Assembly: GCF_010728325.1 (NCBI RefSeq)
Contig: NZ_AP022570.1
Coordinates: forward strand, 620,001 to 684,000
Direction of reading: 5' to 3'
Length of the DNA stretch: 64,000 nt
DNA from: Mycolicibacterium poriferae
Lineage (GTDB): Bacteria; Actinomycetota; Actinomycetes; Mycobacteriales; Mycobacteriaceae
Shown here: positions 25,820 to 33,615 of the stretch, piece after piece
Layout of the letters: each line of letters opens with the position of its first letter
Position numbering within the stretch: the stretch's first letter is position 1
Notes under the pieces: model-generated
Database searches by the model: none
The model's input: only the letters and a program-made list of their open reading frames with translations
What the model was told of the DNA's origin: nothing
Translations under genes and position numbers: made by a program

Positions 25820-26671
25820 TCAGGGGGATGTGCTGGCGGCCGTGATGTCGGCGACGGCGTGTGCCACCGCGGCCGGGTTGTCCAGCGCGACGAACGTCGT
25901 CGCGTCGGGCACGGCGACGAGCGTCGCCGCGGAGAACGCCTCGGCCAGCCGACGCCCGAGTTCCGGGGTGAAGCACCGGTCGCGTTGACCCCACACCAGC
26001 GTGACCGGCTTGGTGAACCGGTTCAACCGCGTCCCGACGTCGGTGAGGTCGGTGGCCGCGACCGCGCGCAGCAGCGTGGCCAGGTCGAGCCGGATGCGGA
26101 CGTCGCGACGCGCCGGCGCCAACCACGAGTCGGTCAAGCGCGGGTCGGGGCGGGTCATCAGCAGGCCGTAGCCCAGCGGAGAGTGGCGCAGCGGACGCAG
26201 CCGCAGCTGCTCGGCCAGTACTTTGATCGACCGGGGGCCGCGCAGCAGCGCGAACACCAGCGTGAACGGGAACGGCGGAAACTGTTCGAACGCATCGCAA
26301 TTGGTCAGCACCATGCGGCCGATGCGTTCGGGGTGTGCGTCGACGACCAGCTGGCAGATGCCGCCGCCGGTGTCGTTGCCGACCAGCGTCACGTCCTGCA
26401 GGCCCAGCTCGGTGATGAAGTCGTGGACCAGGTCGGCCATCCGCGTCGGTGACAGCACCGCGGCGTCGGTGACCGGGATCGTGTGGGAGCCCAACGGCAG
26501 GTTCGGCAGGTAGCAGCGGTAGCCCTGCTCGGCGAGCTGTTGCGCGGCGGCCGTCCACAGTCGGTTGTCGACGAGGATGCCGTGAACGAACACCACCGGC
26601 GGGTGGGGCGAAGTGTCTGGCCCGATCACTCGGTAGTCGATCGTGGCCTGGGGGAGCACGAGCTGCGGCAT
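25820..26671 (-). CDS. Alpha/beta hydrolase, dehalogenase-like, catalytic His not evident
   Basis: 283 residues from ATG 26671 (MPQLVLPQATIDYRVIG) with AGGA 8 nt upstream. The fold is clear: VVFVHGILVDNRLW (oxyanion HG), nucleophile elbow LVGNDTGGG with Asp instead of Ser (as in haloalkane dehalogenases and epoxide hydrolases), cap region, and VWGQRDRCFTPE with the acid. The region that should carry the base His (AGHFV in relatives) reads ATTFVALDNPA, so the His seems replaced by Thr. It is divergent from the TetR gene at 26732, which probably controls it. Confidence 0.78.
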   Translation of the reverse strand: MPQLVLPQATIDYRVIGPDTSPHPPVVFVHGILVDNRLWTAAAQQLAEQGYRCYLPNLPLGSHTIPVTDAAVLSPTRMADLVHDFITELGLQDVTLVGNDTGGGICQLVVDAHPERIGRMVLTNCDAFEQFPPFPFTLVFALLRGPRSIKVLAEQLRLRPLRHSPLGYGLLMTRPDPRLTDSWLAPARRDVRIRLDLATLLRAVAATDLTDVGTRLNRFTKPVTLVWGQRDRCFTPELGRRLAEAFSAATLVAVPDATTFVALDNPAAVAHAVADITAASTSP

Positions 26672-26692
26672 GGCCGCTATCCTTTCCGGGAA

Positions 26693-26717
26693 ACTTACAA
26701 ACACTGTGTATGAAAGT
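26693..26717. promoter_or_regulatory. 25-bp imperfect palindrome between hydrolase and TetR gene (putative TetR operator)
   Basis: ACTTACAAACAC-T-GTGTATGAAAGT: 10 of 12 base pairs are complementary around a central T. It lies 15 nt upstream of the TetR start and 22 nt upstream of the hydrolase start. A further half-site-like TGTATGGAAGT overlaps the TetR start codon. This is the normal layout for a TetR regulator repressing itself and a divergent enzyme gene. Confidence 0.65.
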
Positions 26718-26731
26718 TACGTGCAGACTGT

Positions 26732-27355
26732 ATGGAAGTCAATGGTCGTCGCACCCGTCGGACGCAGGCCGAGCGCACCGCCGCCACCCGCGCCGTCCTG
26801 ATCGACGCGGCACGGGCGCTGTTCGCCGAGCAGGGTTTCGCCAATGTGTCCACCCAGGCCATCGCCGCCGCGGCGGGTGTCACTCGGGGAGCGCTGTATC
26901 ACCAATTCGCCGACAAGACAGCGCTGTTCACCGCGGTGTACGAGGACGTCGAGCGCACAGTGGTGGCCGAGGTCGCCGAGCGCATCGCTGCCGCGCAGCC
27001 GCCCGATTCGCTCGCCGCGATGCGGTTGGGGGCACGGCTCTTCCTGGAGGTGTGCTCGGCGCCCGACGTCCAGCAGATCGTGCTGATCGACGCGCCGGCG
27101 GCCCTGGGCTGGAACACCTGGCGCGCAGTGGGGGCGAAGTACGGACTGGGGGTGATCGAGGCGATGCTCGCCCAGGCCGTCGCCGAGGGCGCGATTCCCG
27201 AGCAGCCGCTGCGTTCGACCGCGCACGTGCTGCTCGGTGCCCTCGACGAGGCCGCGTTGTTCGTCTCCCGCGCGGAGGATCAGCAGCAGGCCCGCGCGGA
27301 GATGGACGCGGTGTGCGCGCGGCTCATCGACGGCATCGCCGGGCGACCGGGGTGA
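26732..27355 (+). CDS. TetR-family transcriptional regulator
   Basis: 207 residues. The N-terminal TetR helix-turn-helix is ALFAEQGFANVSTQAIAAAA then GVTRGALYHQFADK (residues about 30-65). The C-terminal ligand domain resembles TetR_C-type domains of mycobacterial regulators. It probably represses the divergent alpha/beta hydrolase through the 25-bp palindrome. The inducer is unknown. Confidence 0.88.
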   Translation: MEVNGRRTRRTQAERTAATRAVLIDAARALFAEQGFANVSTQAIAAAAGVTRGALYHQFADKTALFTAVYEDVERTVVAEVAERIAAAQPPDSLAAMRLGARLFLEVCSAPDVQQIVLIDAPAALGWNTWRAVGAKYGLGVIEAMLAQAVAEGAIPEQPLRSTAHVLLGALDEAALFVSRAEDQQQARAEMDAVCARLIDGIAGRPG

Positions 27356-27451
27356 TCCGTCGTCCCACCAGAGCCTCAGCGAAGGTAAGTCGTAGCCAGT
27401 GGGGCGCGAACCCAAGGAGGCCGCTCATCGACGGGGCTAGAGTCAGGCGCC

Positions 27452-27721
27452 ATGGGCGACGGCGTTCTGCGAGCTGAGGATCTGCGCAACATCACCTTCG
27501 AGAAGCCGGCGTTCGGCAAACGCGGCTACGACGAGAAGTCCGTGAACGACTTCCTGGCGCTGGCCGCCCGCCGCCTCGACGGGCGCGGGCACCTGTCGGC
27601 CGACGACGTGCGCGGCATGCGGTTCAACAAACCCAAGCTCGGCAAGCGTGGCTACGAACCCGCCCAGGTCGACCAGCTCGTCGCCGAGATCGCCACCGCC
27701 ATCGCGCATCTCGATGGCTGA
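27452..27721 (+). CDS. Small DivIVA-domain protein with two motif repeats
   Basis: 89 residues made of two DivIVA/Wag31-type N-terminal motifs: ITFEKPAFGKRGYDEKSVND (about 13-32) and MRFNKPKLGKRGYEPAQVDQ (about 53-72). Each carries the RGY turn and the amphipathic helix start that in Wag31/DivIVA binds membrane. The coiled-coil tail of Wag31 is missing. It overlaps the downstream carboxyltransferase start by 8 nt (ATG 27714 within its last codons), implying coupling. The role may be polar or membrane placement of its partner; that is inference. Confidence 0.8.
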   Translation: MGDGVLRAEDLRNITFEKPAFGKRGYDEKSVNDFLALAARRLDGRGHLSADDVRGMRFNKPKLGKRGYEPAQVDQLVAEIATAIAHLDG

Positions 27722-29264
27722 GCGCGACGACCTCATCGAGCTGCGGCGCCGCCGGGCGCTGACCGAGGACGCCGCCCGCCCGGACGCGGTGACCCGACGG
27801 CACGAGCGCGGCGGGCGGACCGCGCGGGAGAACGTCGCCGACCTCGTCGATCCCGGCTCGTTCGTCGAATACGGCCGCTTCGCCATCGCCCCGCAGCGGA
27901 TGCGCCGCGACGTCGACGACCTCATCGCGCGCACCCCGGCCGACGGGCTGGTCGCCGGCACCGCCCGCATCAACGGCGATCTGTTCGGCGCCGAATCCAG
28001 CGCCTGCGCGGTGCTGTCGTATGACTACACGGTGCTGGCCGGCACCCAGGGCGCGCTGGGGCACCGCAAGAAGGACCGGTTGTTCGAGCTGATCGAGCGG
28101 ATGCGGCTGCCCACGGTGTTCTTCGCCGAGGGCGGCGGCGGCCGGCCGGGCGACACCGACTACCCGGTGGTGTCCGCGCTGGACACGCGGGCCTTCGCGC
28201 TGTGGGCCAAGCTGTCCGGGGTGGTGCCGCGCATCGCCGTGGTGCACGGCCGCTGTTTCGCCGGCAATGCCGTCATCGCCGGCGCGTCGGATCTGATCGT
28301 CGCGACGAAGAACGCGTCGCTGGGCATGGGTGGGCCGGCGATGATCGCCGGTGGCGGGCTCGGTGAGGTGGCGCCCGACGACGTCGGGCCGATGTCGGTG
28401 CAGGAACCCAACGGCAACGTCGACGTCGTGGTCGCCGACGAGGCTGAGGCGGTCGCGGTGACGAAGACCGTGCTGGGTTACTTCCAGGGTCCGGTGACCG
28501 AATGGACCGCCCCGGATCAGACGATGCTGCGCGACGCGGTGCCCGAGCGGGCGCGCCGCGCCTACGACGTCGCCCCGATCATCGAGACGCTGGCCGACGA
28601 GGGGTCGGTGACGTTCCTGCGGCCCCGGTTCGCCCGGGAGATGGTGACCGCGTTGGCGCGCATCGAGGGCCGCGCCGTGGGCATCATCGCCAACGACACC
28701 CGCTTCACCGCCGGTGCGATCACCGCGGCCGCCTCCGACAAGGCCGCGCGGCTGCTGCAGTTGTGCGACGCGTTCGGGTTGCCGGTCGTGTCGCTGATCG
28801 ACTGCCCCGGATACATGGTCGGCCCGGCCGCCGAGGCTGAGTCGCTGGTGCGCCGGGCATCACGGATGCTGGTGGCCGGCGCGGCATTACGGGTGCCGCT
28901 GGTCGCGGTGATCCTGCGGCGCGGGTACGGGTTGGGTGCGCAGGCGATGGCCGGCGGCAGCCTGCACGAACCAGTGTTGACGGTGGCGTGGCCGGGCGCG
29001 CACCTGGGCCCGATGGGCTTGGAGGGCGCGGTGCGCCTGGGCATGCGCAAGGAACTCGAGGCGATCGCCGACGACGCCGAACGCGAGCAGCGGGTCGCTG
29101 CGGCGACGGCCGCGGCACAGGACAACGCCAAGGCCCTCAATGCGGCGATGCTCTTCGAGATCGACGACGTGATCGACCCGGCCGAGACTCGTGGCGTCAT
29201 CGCTGCGACGTTGGCGGCGACGCGTACCGGAGACTGGCGCGCCAGGTTCGTCGACACCTGGTGA
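27714..29264 (+). CDS. Acyl-CoA carboxylase carboxyltransferase (beta) subunit
   Basis: 516 residues from ATG 27714 (MAERDDLIELRRRRALTEDA). Both crotonase-fold halves are complete: RTARENVADLVDPGSFVEYG at the N-terminus, then ASLGMGGPAMIAGGGLG (oxyanion glycines), and in the C half DCPGYMVGPAAE and RRGYGLGAQAMAGGS. The family transfers CO2 from carboxybiotin to acetyl-CoA or a longer acyl-CoA. No biotin-carrier (alpha) subunit lies nearby, so it must pair with an AccA encoded elsewhere, as mycobacterial AccD proteins do. Coupling to a DivIVA-domain gene is unusual. Confidence 0.88.
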   Translation: MAERDDLIELRRRRALTEDAARPDAVTRRHERGGRTARENVADLVDPGSFVEYGRFAIAPQRMRRDVDDLIARTPADGLVAGTARINGDLFGAESSACAVLSYDYTVLAGTQGALGHRKKDRLFELIERMRLPTVFFAEGGGGRPGDTDYPVVSALDTRAFALWAKLSGVVPRIAVVHGRCFAGNAVIAGASDLIVATKNASLGMGGPAMIAGGGLGEVAPDDVGPMSVQEPNGNVDVVVADEAEAVAVTKTVLGYFQGPVTEWTAPDQTMLRDAVPERARRAYDVAPIIETLADEGSVTFLRPRFAREMVTALARIEGRAVGIIANDTRFTAGAITAAASDKAARLLQLCDAFGLPVVSLIDCPGYMVGPAAEAESLVRRASRMLVAGAALRVPLVAVILRRGYGLGAQAMAGGSLHEPVLTVAWPGAHLGPMGLEGAVRLGMRKELEAIADDAEREQRVAAATAAAQDNAKALNAAMLFEIDDVIDPAETRGVIAATLAATRTGDWRARFVDTW

Positions 29265-29277
29265 GAGAAGTTTGGGG

Positions 29278-29360
29278 GACGGTGCCGGCTCCGCCTCTCG
29301 GCAAGTGGTCGCTCGAAGCGACGGTTCTGAGTTGGGGCCCGGGGCATGCCCGGCACCGTC
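29278..29360. other. Long-range 11-bp inverted repeat between convergent genes
   Basis: GACGGTGCCGG (29278-29288) is perfectly complementary to CCGGCACCGTC (29350-29360), with 61 bases between. It lies in the 185-bp gap where the carboxyltransferase and whiB6 transcripts meet. It could act as a bidirectional terminator or as a structured 3' end. No gene is seen in this gap. Confidence 0.35.
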
Positions 29361-29449
29361 GCAGGGTGTAACCGCGCGGTGCAGTGCCCTATTCCACCCA
29401 GTCCGTACGCCGCCGAACCCCTCGTTACCGGCAGCGGACGGGCGCGGCA

Positions 29450-29743
29450 TCAGGCGATGTCGGCGTAGTAGACACGCCGCTCGCGGACCGGGTAGCCGTT
29501 GCGCTCGGCGAGTGACTTGAGCTGGCGCATAGCAAAGGTGCGGCCACGACCGGCCTCGGGGACGTAGATGCCGGCCCACAGGCCTTCGGCGCGCGGCAAC
29601 TCGCAAGCGTCCCGGGCGCACAGCCAGCGCCGTGGGCACGACCGGCACAGCGCCTTGGCCTCGTCGTCGGCCGTCGTGGTCCACCTCTCCGGATCGCGGG
29701 TGCAGACGCCGACCGGTGTCTCGTCGAAGGGATTGGCGGTCAT
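29450..29743 (-). CDS. whiB6: WhiB6, iron-sulfur redox regulator of ESX-1
   Basis: 97 residues from ATG 29743, with GAGGAG seven bases upstream. The four cluster cysteines are Cys14, Cys33, Cys36 and Cys42 (C-x18-C-x2-C-x5-C), followed by the GLWAGIYVPE turn (canonical GVWGG). PVGVCTRDPERWTTTADDEA and CPRRWLCARDA match M. tuberculosis WhiB6 (Rv3862c) closely, as does RSLAERNGYPVR near the C-terminus (KSLAERNGYPVR here). WhiB6 holds a 4Fe-4S cluster that senses O2 and NO and adjusts ESX-1 expression. Its place just left of the ESX-1 cluster agrees with this. Confidence 0.93.
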   Translation of the reverse strand: MTANPFDETPVGVCTRDPERWTTTADDEAKALCRSCPRRWLCARDACELPRAEGLWAGIYVPEAGRGRTFAMRQLKSLAERNGYPVRERRVYYADIA

Positions 29744-29800
29744 CGGCTTGCTCCTCACGTGCACTGGGCGGCGCTGTCGCCGCGGTGAAGTGAAACTATC

Positions 29801-29820
29801 GCACCAAACCGTAGCGACGC
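29801..29820. promoter_or_regulatory. 20-bp direct repeat copy 1 near whiB6 start
   Basis: GCACCAAACCGTAGCGACGC. It matches the second copy (30031-30050) at 16 of 20 positions. It lies 57 nt upstream of the whiB6 start, inside the 367-bp divergent gap between whiB6 and the HTH regulator. Nothing coding is seen in the gap. Possible site for the neighbouring HTH protein or for a global ESX-1 regulator. Confidence 0.5.
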
Positions 29821-30030
29821 AACAGTTCTACCGACTAGAAGTGCAGCGTCAGCCGTGCCACTGTCGCGTGGCGGAGCCACGCGGCGAAGTTGATATCCGC
29901 GATGAACTGGTAAAACAACCAGACAAGCCGCGTTGAGAAGGCCCTCGGTGCGTCTTCGCAAATGCAGCGTCAAACCAGGTCGGTGTCGTGCTCAAGGTGT
30001 AGCTTCGACATGGAACCGTCGCAGAGCGCA

Positions 30031-30068
30031 GCACCAAGTCGTAGCGGTGCGCATAGCAATCGCTACGA
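30031..30068. promoter_or_regulatory. 20-bp direct repeat copy 2 plus inverted half-site near HTH gene start
   Basis: GCACCAAGTCGTAGCGGTGC (30031-30050) repeats the element at 29801. Its TCGTAGCG (30039-30046) also pairs with CGCTACGA (30061-30068) as an inverted repeat. It lies about 60 nt upstream of the HTH gene start, mirroring the spacing of copy 1 from whiB6. Confidence 0.5.
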
Positions 30069-30110
30069 TGAATTCCGCCGATCCCAGCCCGATCCGGAGG
30101 ACCCCGGTAG

Positions 30111-30851
30111 ATGACCAACCCCGAGCCGGTCGATCAGTCGACCGGCGCTCCGGATCCCGGGATGGTCCGGGCGGGGGCCGCCGCGGCGGCGCGGCGCCGT
30201 GAGCTGAACATCAGCCAGCGCAGCCTGGCCAGCAGCGGCATCATCAACGCCGGGGCGTTGATCGCCTTCGAGAAGGGCCGAAGTTGGCCCCGAGAACGGA
30301 CGCGGGCAAAGCTCGAAGAGGTGCTGAAGTGGCCGCCGGGAACCATCGCCCGATTGCGTCGCGGCGAGGTGGTGCGGCCCGTGGCGCCACCCGAGACCAC
30401 ATCGGCACCCTCCGATGGTGACGAGGTGTCCCTGCTCGCCCAGGCGGTCGTCACCGCGGTCGGGGGTTTCGGCTCGACCGTCGCCTCGCTGCCCCCGGTC
30501 GAGGACCCGGCGTTCACCCCCCGCGTCACCGCGGTCCTGTCCGACTTGCGTCAACTCGAAGCGGTGGCCGCCCGCGCCGCACGCATCGGCAGGGTCACCC
30601 CGGCGTTGATCAAGGCGCTCGGCACGGTGCGCCGGCTCTACGACGACGTGATGCTGAGGGCCGCCACCGCGCCGCAGGCCACCCTCGGGCAGCGGCTCTA
30701 CGCTGCACGACGCGAGGCCAACCTGACGGTGGAAGAGACCGCCCAAGCCGCGGGCGTCGGCGAGGCCGCGATACAGCAGGCGGAGTCCGAACAGTCGGTG
30801 CCTGCCGCCGACGCCGAGGCCATCGAGGCGCTCGTCGCTCAGCTCAGGTGA
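30111..30851 (+). CDS. Transcriptional regulator with two XRE-like helix-turn-helix domains
   Basis: 246 residues with GGAGGA 9 nt before the ATG. The N-terminal region (about 20-80) carries RRRELNISQRSLASSGIINA and FEKGRSWPRERTRAKLEEVL. The C-terminal region (about 190-246) carries a second XRE fold, LGQRLYAARREANLTVEETA then GVGEAAIQQAESEQSVPAAD. The middle is helical and alanine-rich. It is divergent from whiB6 and convergent with the MinD-like ATPase gene, inside the ESX-1 flank, so a role in ESX-1 or whiB6 control is plausible. It is not EspR. Confidence 0.7.
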   Translation: MTNPEPVDQSTGAPDPGMVRAGAAAAARRRELNISQRSLASSGIINAGALIAFEKGRSWPRERTRAKLEEVLKWPPGTIARLRRGEVVRPVAPPETTSAPSDGDEVSLLAQAVVTAVGGFGSTVASLPPVEDPAFTPRVTAVLSDLRQLEAVAARAARIGRVTPALIKALGTVRRLYDDVMLRAATAPQATLGQRLYAARREANLTVEETAQAAGVGEAAIQQAESEQSVPAADAEAIEALVAQLR

Positions 30852-30863
30852 GCTCGGTTCGGC

Positions 30864-32147
30864 TCAGCGCCGATCGCGGCTGCGGTCGTCCTGGCGGGGG
30901 AAGTGCTCGGCCAGCGCCGCACACACTTCGAGCAAGCGCGTGCGGGTGGGCCGAGACATCTCCGCGGTCCCGTCGATCACCCCGCCGGGGCGCAGGTGAC
31001 CGTCGAACGGCACCTCGATGACCCGTTGGCCCTGCTTCGAGAATTGCTGCGCCAACGTCGACTTGGTGCGCTTGTCCGCGTGACCGTCGGAGTCGTTGAG
31101 CACCACGACGGTGCGGCGCAGCAGCCCGGTCATGCCGCGCGCGGACAACCAGTCCAGTGTCTGGCCGGCCGCGGCGGCGCCGTCCACCCACGGCGACGAC
31201 ACCACCACCAGCGCGTCCAGGTCGCGCAGCACTTCCTGCGTGACCGGCGAATCCATCGTCGAGCTGCAGTCGATGACCGAGACCGAGAAATGGCGGTCCA
31301 GGCGGGCAGCGGCTTCCCGGTAGATGGCCGGGTCGAGAACTCGCCGACGGGCCGGCGTGGCCTCCCCGGCCAGAACGAACAGACCGGCGGCGTTGCTGCC
31401 GACGCGGTGACGGATGTCGGCGAACGTCTCCAGATGTTGATCGGCGGTCAGTTCCCAGAACGACCCTTGGGCTCGCGGGTCCACCCGGCTGCCGAGCTTG
31501 CCGAACGCGGTGTCGGCGTCGACGGCGATGACGCGGTCGTCCTGACGGAGCTCGGCGAGCACCGAGCCGATGCTTGCCGAGACGGTGGTCTTGCCAACCC
31601 CGCCCTTGCCCATCACGCCGACTTTGAAGTGCCCGCGCAGCGGGCCTCGGATCGTCTTCTCCAGCTCTGCGATCCGGCGTTCCTCGGGGGAGGGGCCGAG
31701 GTTGATCAGGCCGAACGTGGCGGTGTACAGCGCCCGTCGCCAACCCCGGCCCGGGGCGGGCTTGCGGGGCGGAACGAGGTCGTCGCCGCGGATCAGCTCG
31801 GCATAGGAGTTGGGCTGGGGTGGTGCGGGGGGCTGCGGAGCGCCACCGAACATCGGTGCCGGCTGCCCGGGTTGGATCGGCCGGGTCGGCGGGGACCAGG
31901 TCTGCGGCCCCGGTGCGGCGCCCCAACCGCCCGGACGTCCCGGCGGCGCACCGTGGACCGGCTGCCGAAACGAGTTGCCGGGGCGCTCGGCCTCGAACGG
32001 CTGCGGGTGAGCGCCGGCAGGTGGCCGAGGGGGAACGGGTGGCCGCGGCGAAGGCCCCGGTTCCTGGTGCGGCGCCGACTCGGTATCGGGGCCCCCGGGT
32101 CCGGTCCAGCCCGGCTCGTTCCGCAATGTCTCATCGCGGTCGGTCAC
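30864..32147 (-). CDS. Proline-rich MinD/ParA-like ATPase, EspI paralogue (Rv3860-like)
   Basis: 427 residues from a GTG at 32147, with GGAGGAG 8 nt upstream. Residues 1-120 are proline/glycine-rich and disordered. The rest is a SIMIBI ATPase with deviant Walker A GVMGKGGVGKTTVSAS, switch I region DADTAFGKLG and VIDCSSTMDS. Its layout (Pro-rich head, then GWRRALYTATFGLINLGPSP before the ATPase) matches EspI at 45199 and, as I recall, Rv3860 near whiB6 in M. tuberculosis. EspI-type proteins modulate ESX-1 secretion when ATP is low. The frame extends further upstream, but the ribosome site marks this start. Confidence 0.82.
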   Translation of the reverse strand: MTDRDETLRNEPGWTGPGGPDTESAPHQEPGPSPRPPVPPRPPAGAHPQPFEAERPGNSFRQPVHGAPPGRPGGWGAAPGPQTWSPPTRPIQPGQPAPMFGGAPQPPAPPQPNSYAELIRGDDLVPPRKPAPGRGWRRALYTATFGLINLGPSPEERRIAELEKTIRGPLRGHFKVGVMGKGGVGKTTVSASIGSVLAELRQDDRVIAVDADTAFGKLGSRVDPRAQGSFWELTADQHLETFADIRHRVGSNAAGLFVLAGEATPARRRVLDPAIYREAAARLDRHFSVSVIDCSSTMDSPVTQEVLRDLDALVVVSSPWVDGAAAAGQTLDWLSARGMTGLLRRTVVVLNDSDGHADKRTKSTLAQQFSKQGQRVIEVPFDGHLRPGGVIDGTAEMSRPTRTRLLEVCAALAEHFPRQDDRSRDRR

Positions 32148-32496
32148 AGCACGTCTCCTCCAGGTTGGTCGGTCGCCGAGACTAAGCGAACTCACACCAC
32201 GAGCATCCGCCAGGCTAGCGGGCGACCGGTCCGAGCAAATCGACGCTGCGGTCAGTGTTCGCAGGACGGCACGGCACGTGACACCCAACCGCAGTCGCCG
32301 TCTTCGAGGTCGAGGGGTTGAGTCCGGCTGCGGCCTCCAAAATTTGCTGACACATCTACAATCCAGATCAGAGGAGAGATAGAAGTTGCTGAGCGACACT
32401 CCATGTTCTGACAGCATCCCCTCCTGGGCGCCGATATTGGCGTCTTGAGGACCCTGGCTCCACTGGTAGTCTGCCCTGGGGAAGGGGAGGTTCAGC
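32148..32496. other. Divergent intergenic region upstream of the ESX-1 operon
   Basis: 349 bp without a credible gene. It contains the ribosome site of the MinD-like gene at its left end and AGGGGAGG before espE at its right end. An A/T-rich patch around 32340-32365 (AAATTTGCTGACACATCTAC) is the best promoter candidate for espE, but no clear -35/-10 pair is seen. Confidence 0.4.
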
Positions 32497-33615
32497 ATGC
32501 GCGGAATCGATGGGGTCAGCAGTTCCGGCAAAGGTGCCGGTACGTCGGTTCTCGAAGCCGGCCTCGATGTGATCGACGGAATGCGCAGAACCATCGGGTC
32601 GGGTGAGCCGGAGCGCGGCGAAGCGTTCCGGCAGGGCGCGCAGCGGTTCCGGGAGGCCGGCGACCACATCACGGCCGCACAGCCGCAGGACTGGACGGGC
32701 CCCGGCGCGCAGGCGTACGGGATGGCCAACCGCCGCCACGCTCGCCGCGTCGCCGCTGTCGCAGCACTCGACGATGCCGCGCATGCCGTCCTGGCCCGCC
32801 AGGCCGACCAGATCATCCTTCGTCGGCACGCGATCGATGACCAAGCCGACCGCCTGGCCCGCTTCAGCAGCACCTCGCGCGACATCGCCACGACGCCTGG
32901 CGTCGGCGCTGCGTTGAAGGCCACGTTCGAGATGGCGGCGGTGGCCACCGCCCTCGACACCTGCCGCGATGCCCTTCACGGGCTGATGCAACAGGTCAAT
33001 GACAACGTTGACGACCTGCGCGGTATCGCGGTCGAGTACGCCGTCCTGACCGACGATCCGCCAGACCCGTCTGACGCGCCGGCGGAGCTGAGCGACCCCC
33101 TACCGGGCGACCGCGAGGAGGATGACGCTGAGCCCGAGGCCGCCACACCTGCCGGATTGGTCGGCACTGGCCTATCCGTCAACCCGGCTGGCGCATCTGA
33201 CCCGGTCGACACCGCGCCGCAATCGGCCCAACCCGAAGCGGTGCCCGCCGAGGCGATGTCGGCTCTCACCTCCTCGATGAGCGCCGCCGGCGGAATGATC
33301 GGTGCCATGGTCGCTCCGATGGCAGCGGCGCTCGCGGGTGTTGCCGGTGCGGTGACGCAGGCGCTGCCGACCCTTTCGGAGTCCACGGCAGCGCTCGGCG
33401 ACGAAGCAACGACCGACGAAGTACCCCACGAGGAGCCAGCTGACGTCGAGGACGAGAAACCCGAGCACGGCGAACACGACGAGGTCGAGGACCGGGACGC
33501 GACCGCGGCGCCCGCCGAGGGTGCCGGCTCCACCGCGGCTCCGGCAGAACTGCCGACACCGCTGCTGCCACCAACTGTGCCGAGTCCCGCCGCGCCCATC
33601 AGGCCGCCGACATGA
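32497..33615 (+). CDS. espE: EspE-like ESX-1 substrate/accessory protein
   Basis: 372 residues. The N-terminal helical domain has a W-x-G turn (DWTGPGAQAYGMANRRHARR), followed by long helices to about residue 180, a weak hydrophobic region around 250-285, then an acidic low-complexity tail. Position and size fit EspE (Rv3864, 402 aa), but similarity to the M. tuberculosis protein is low. EspE is surface-exposed and exported with EspF by ESX-1. Its stop overlaps the next start (ATGA). Confidence 0.7.
   Translation: MRGIDGVSSSGKGAGTSVLEAGLDVIDGMRRTIGSGEPERGEAFRQGAQRFREAGDHITAAQPQDWTGPGAQAYGMANRRHARRVAAVAALDDAAHAVLARQADQIILRRHAIDDQADRLARFSSTSRDIATTPGVGAALKATFEMAAVATALDTCRDALHGLMQQVNDNVDDLRGIAVEYAVLTDDPPDPSDAPAELSDPLPGDREEDDAEPEAATPAGLVGTGLSVNPAGASDPVDTAPQSAQPEAVPAEAMSALTSSMSAAGGMIGAMVAPMAAALAGVAGAVTQALPTLSESTAALGDEATTDEVPHEEPADVEDEKPEHGEHDEVEDRDATAAPAEGAGSTAAPAELPTPLLPPTVPSPAAPIRPPT

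Noticed and set aside
29265..29449. tRNA-like or riboswitch fold between carboxyltransferase and whiB6
   Set aside because: No cloverleaf and no T-loop consensus; only a long-range inverted repeat.
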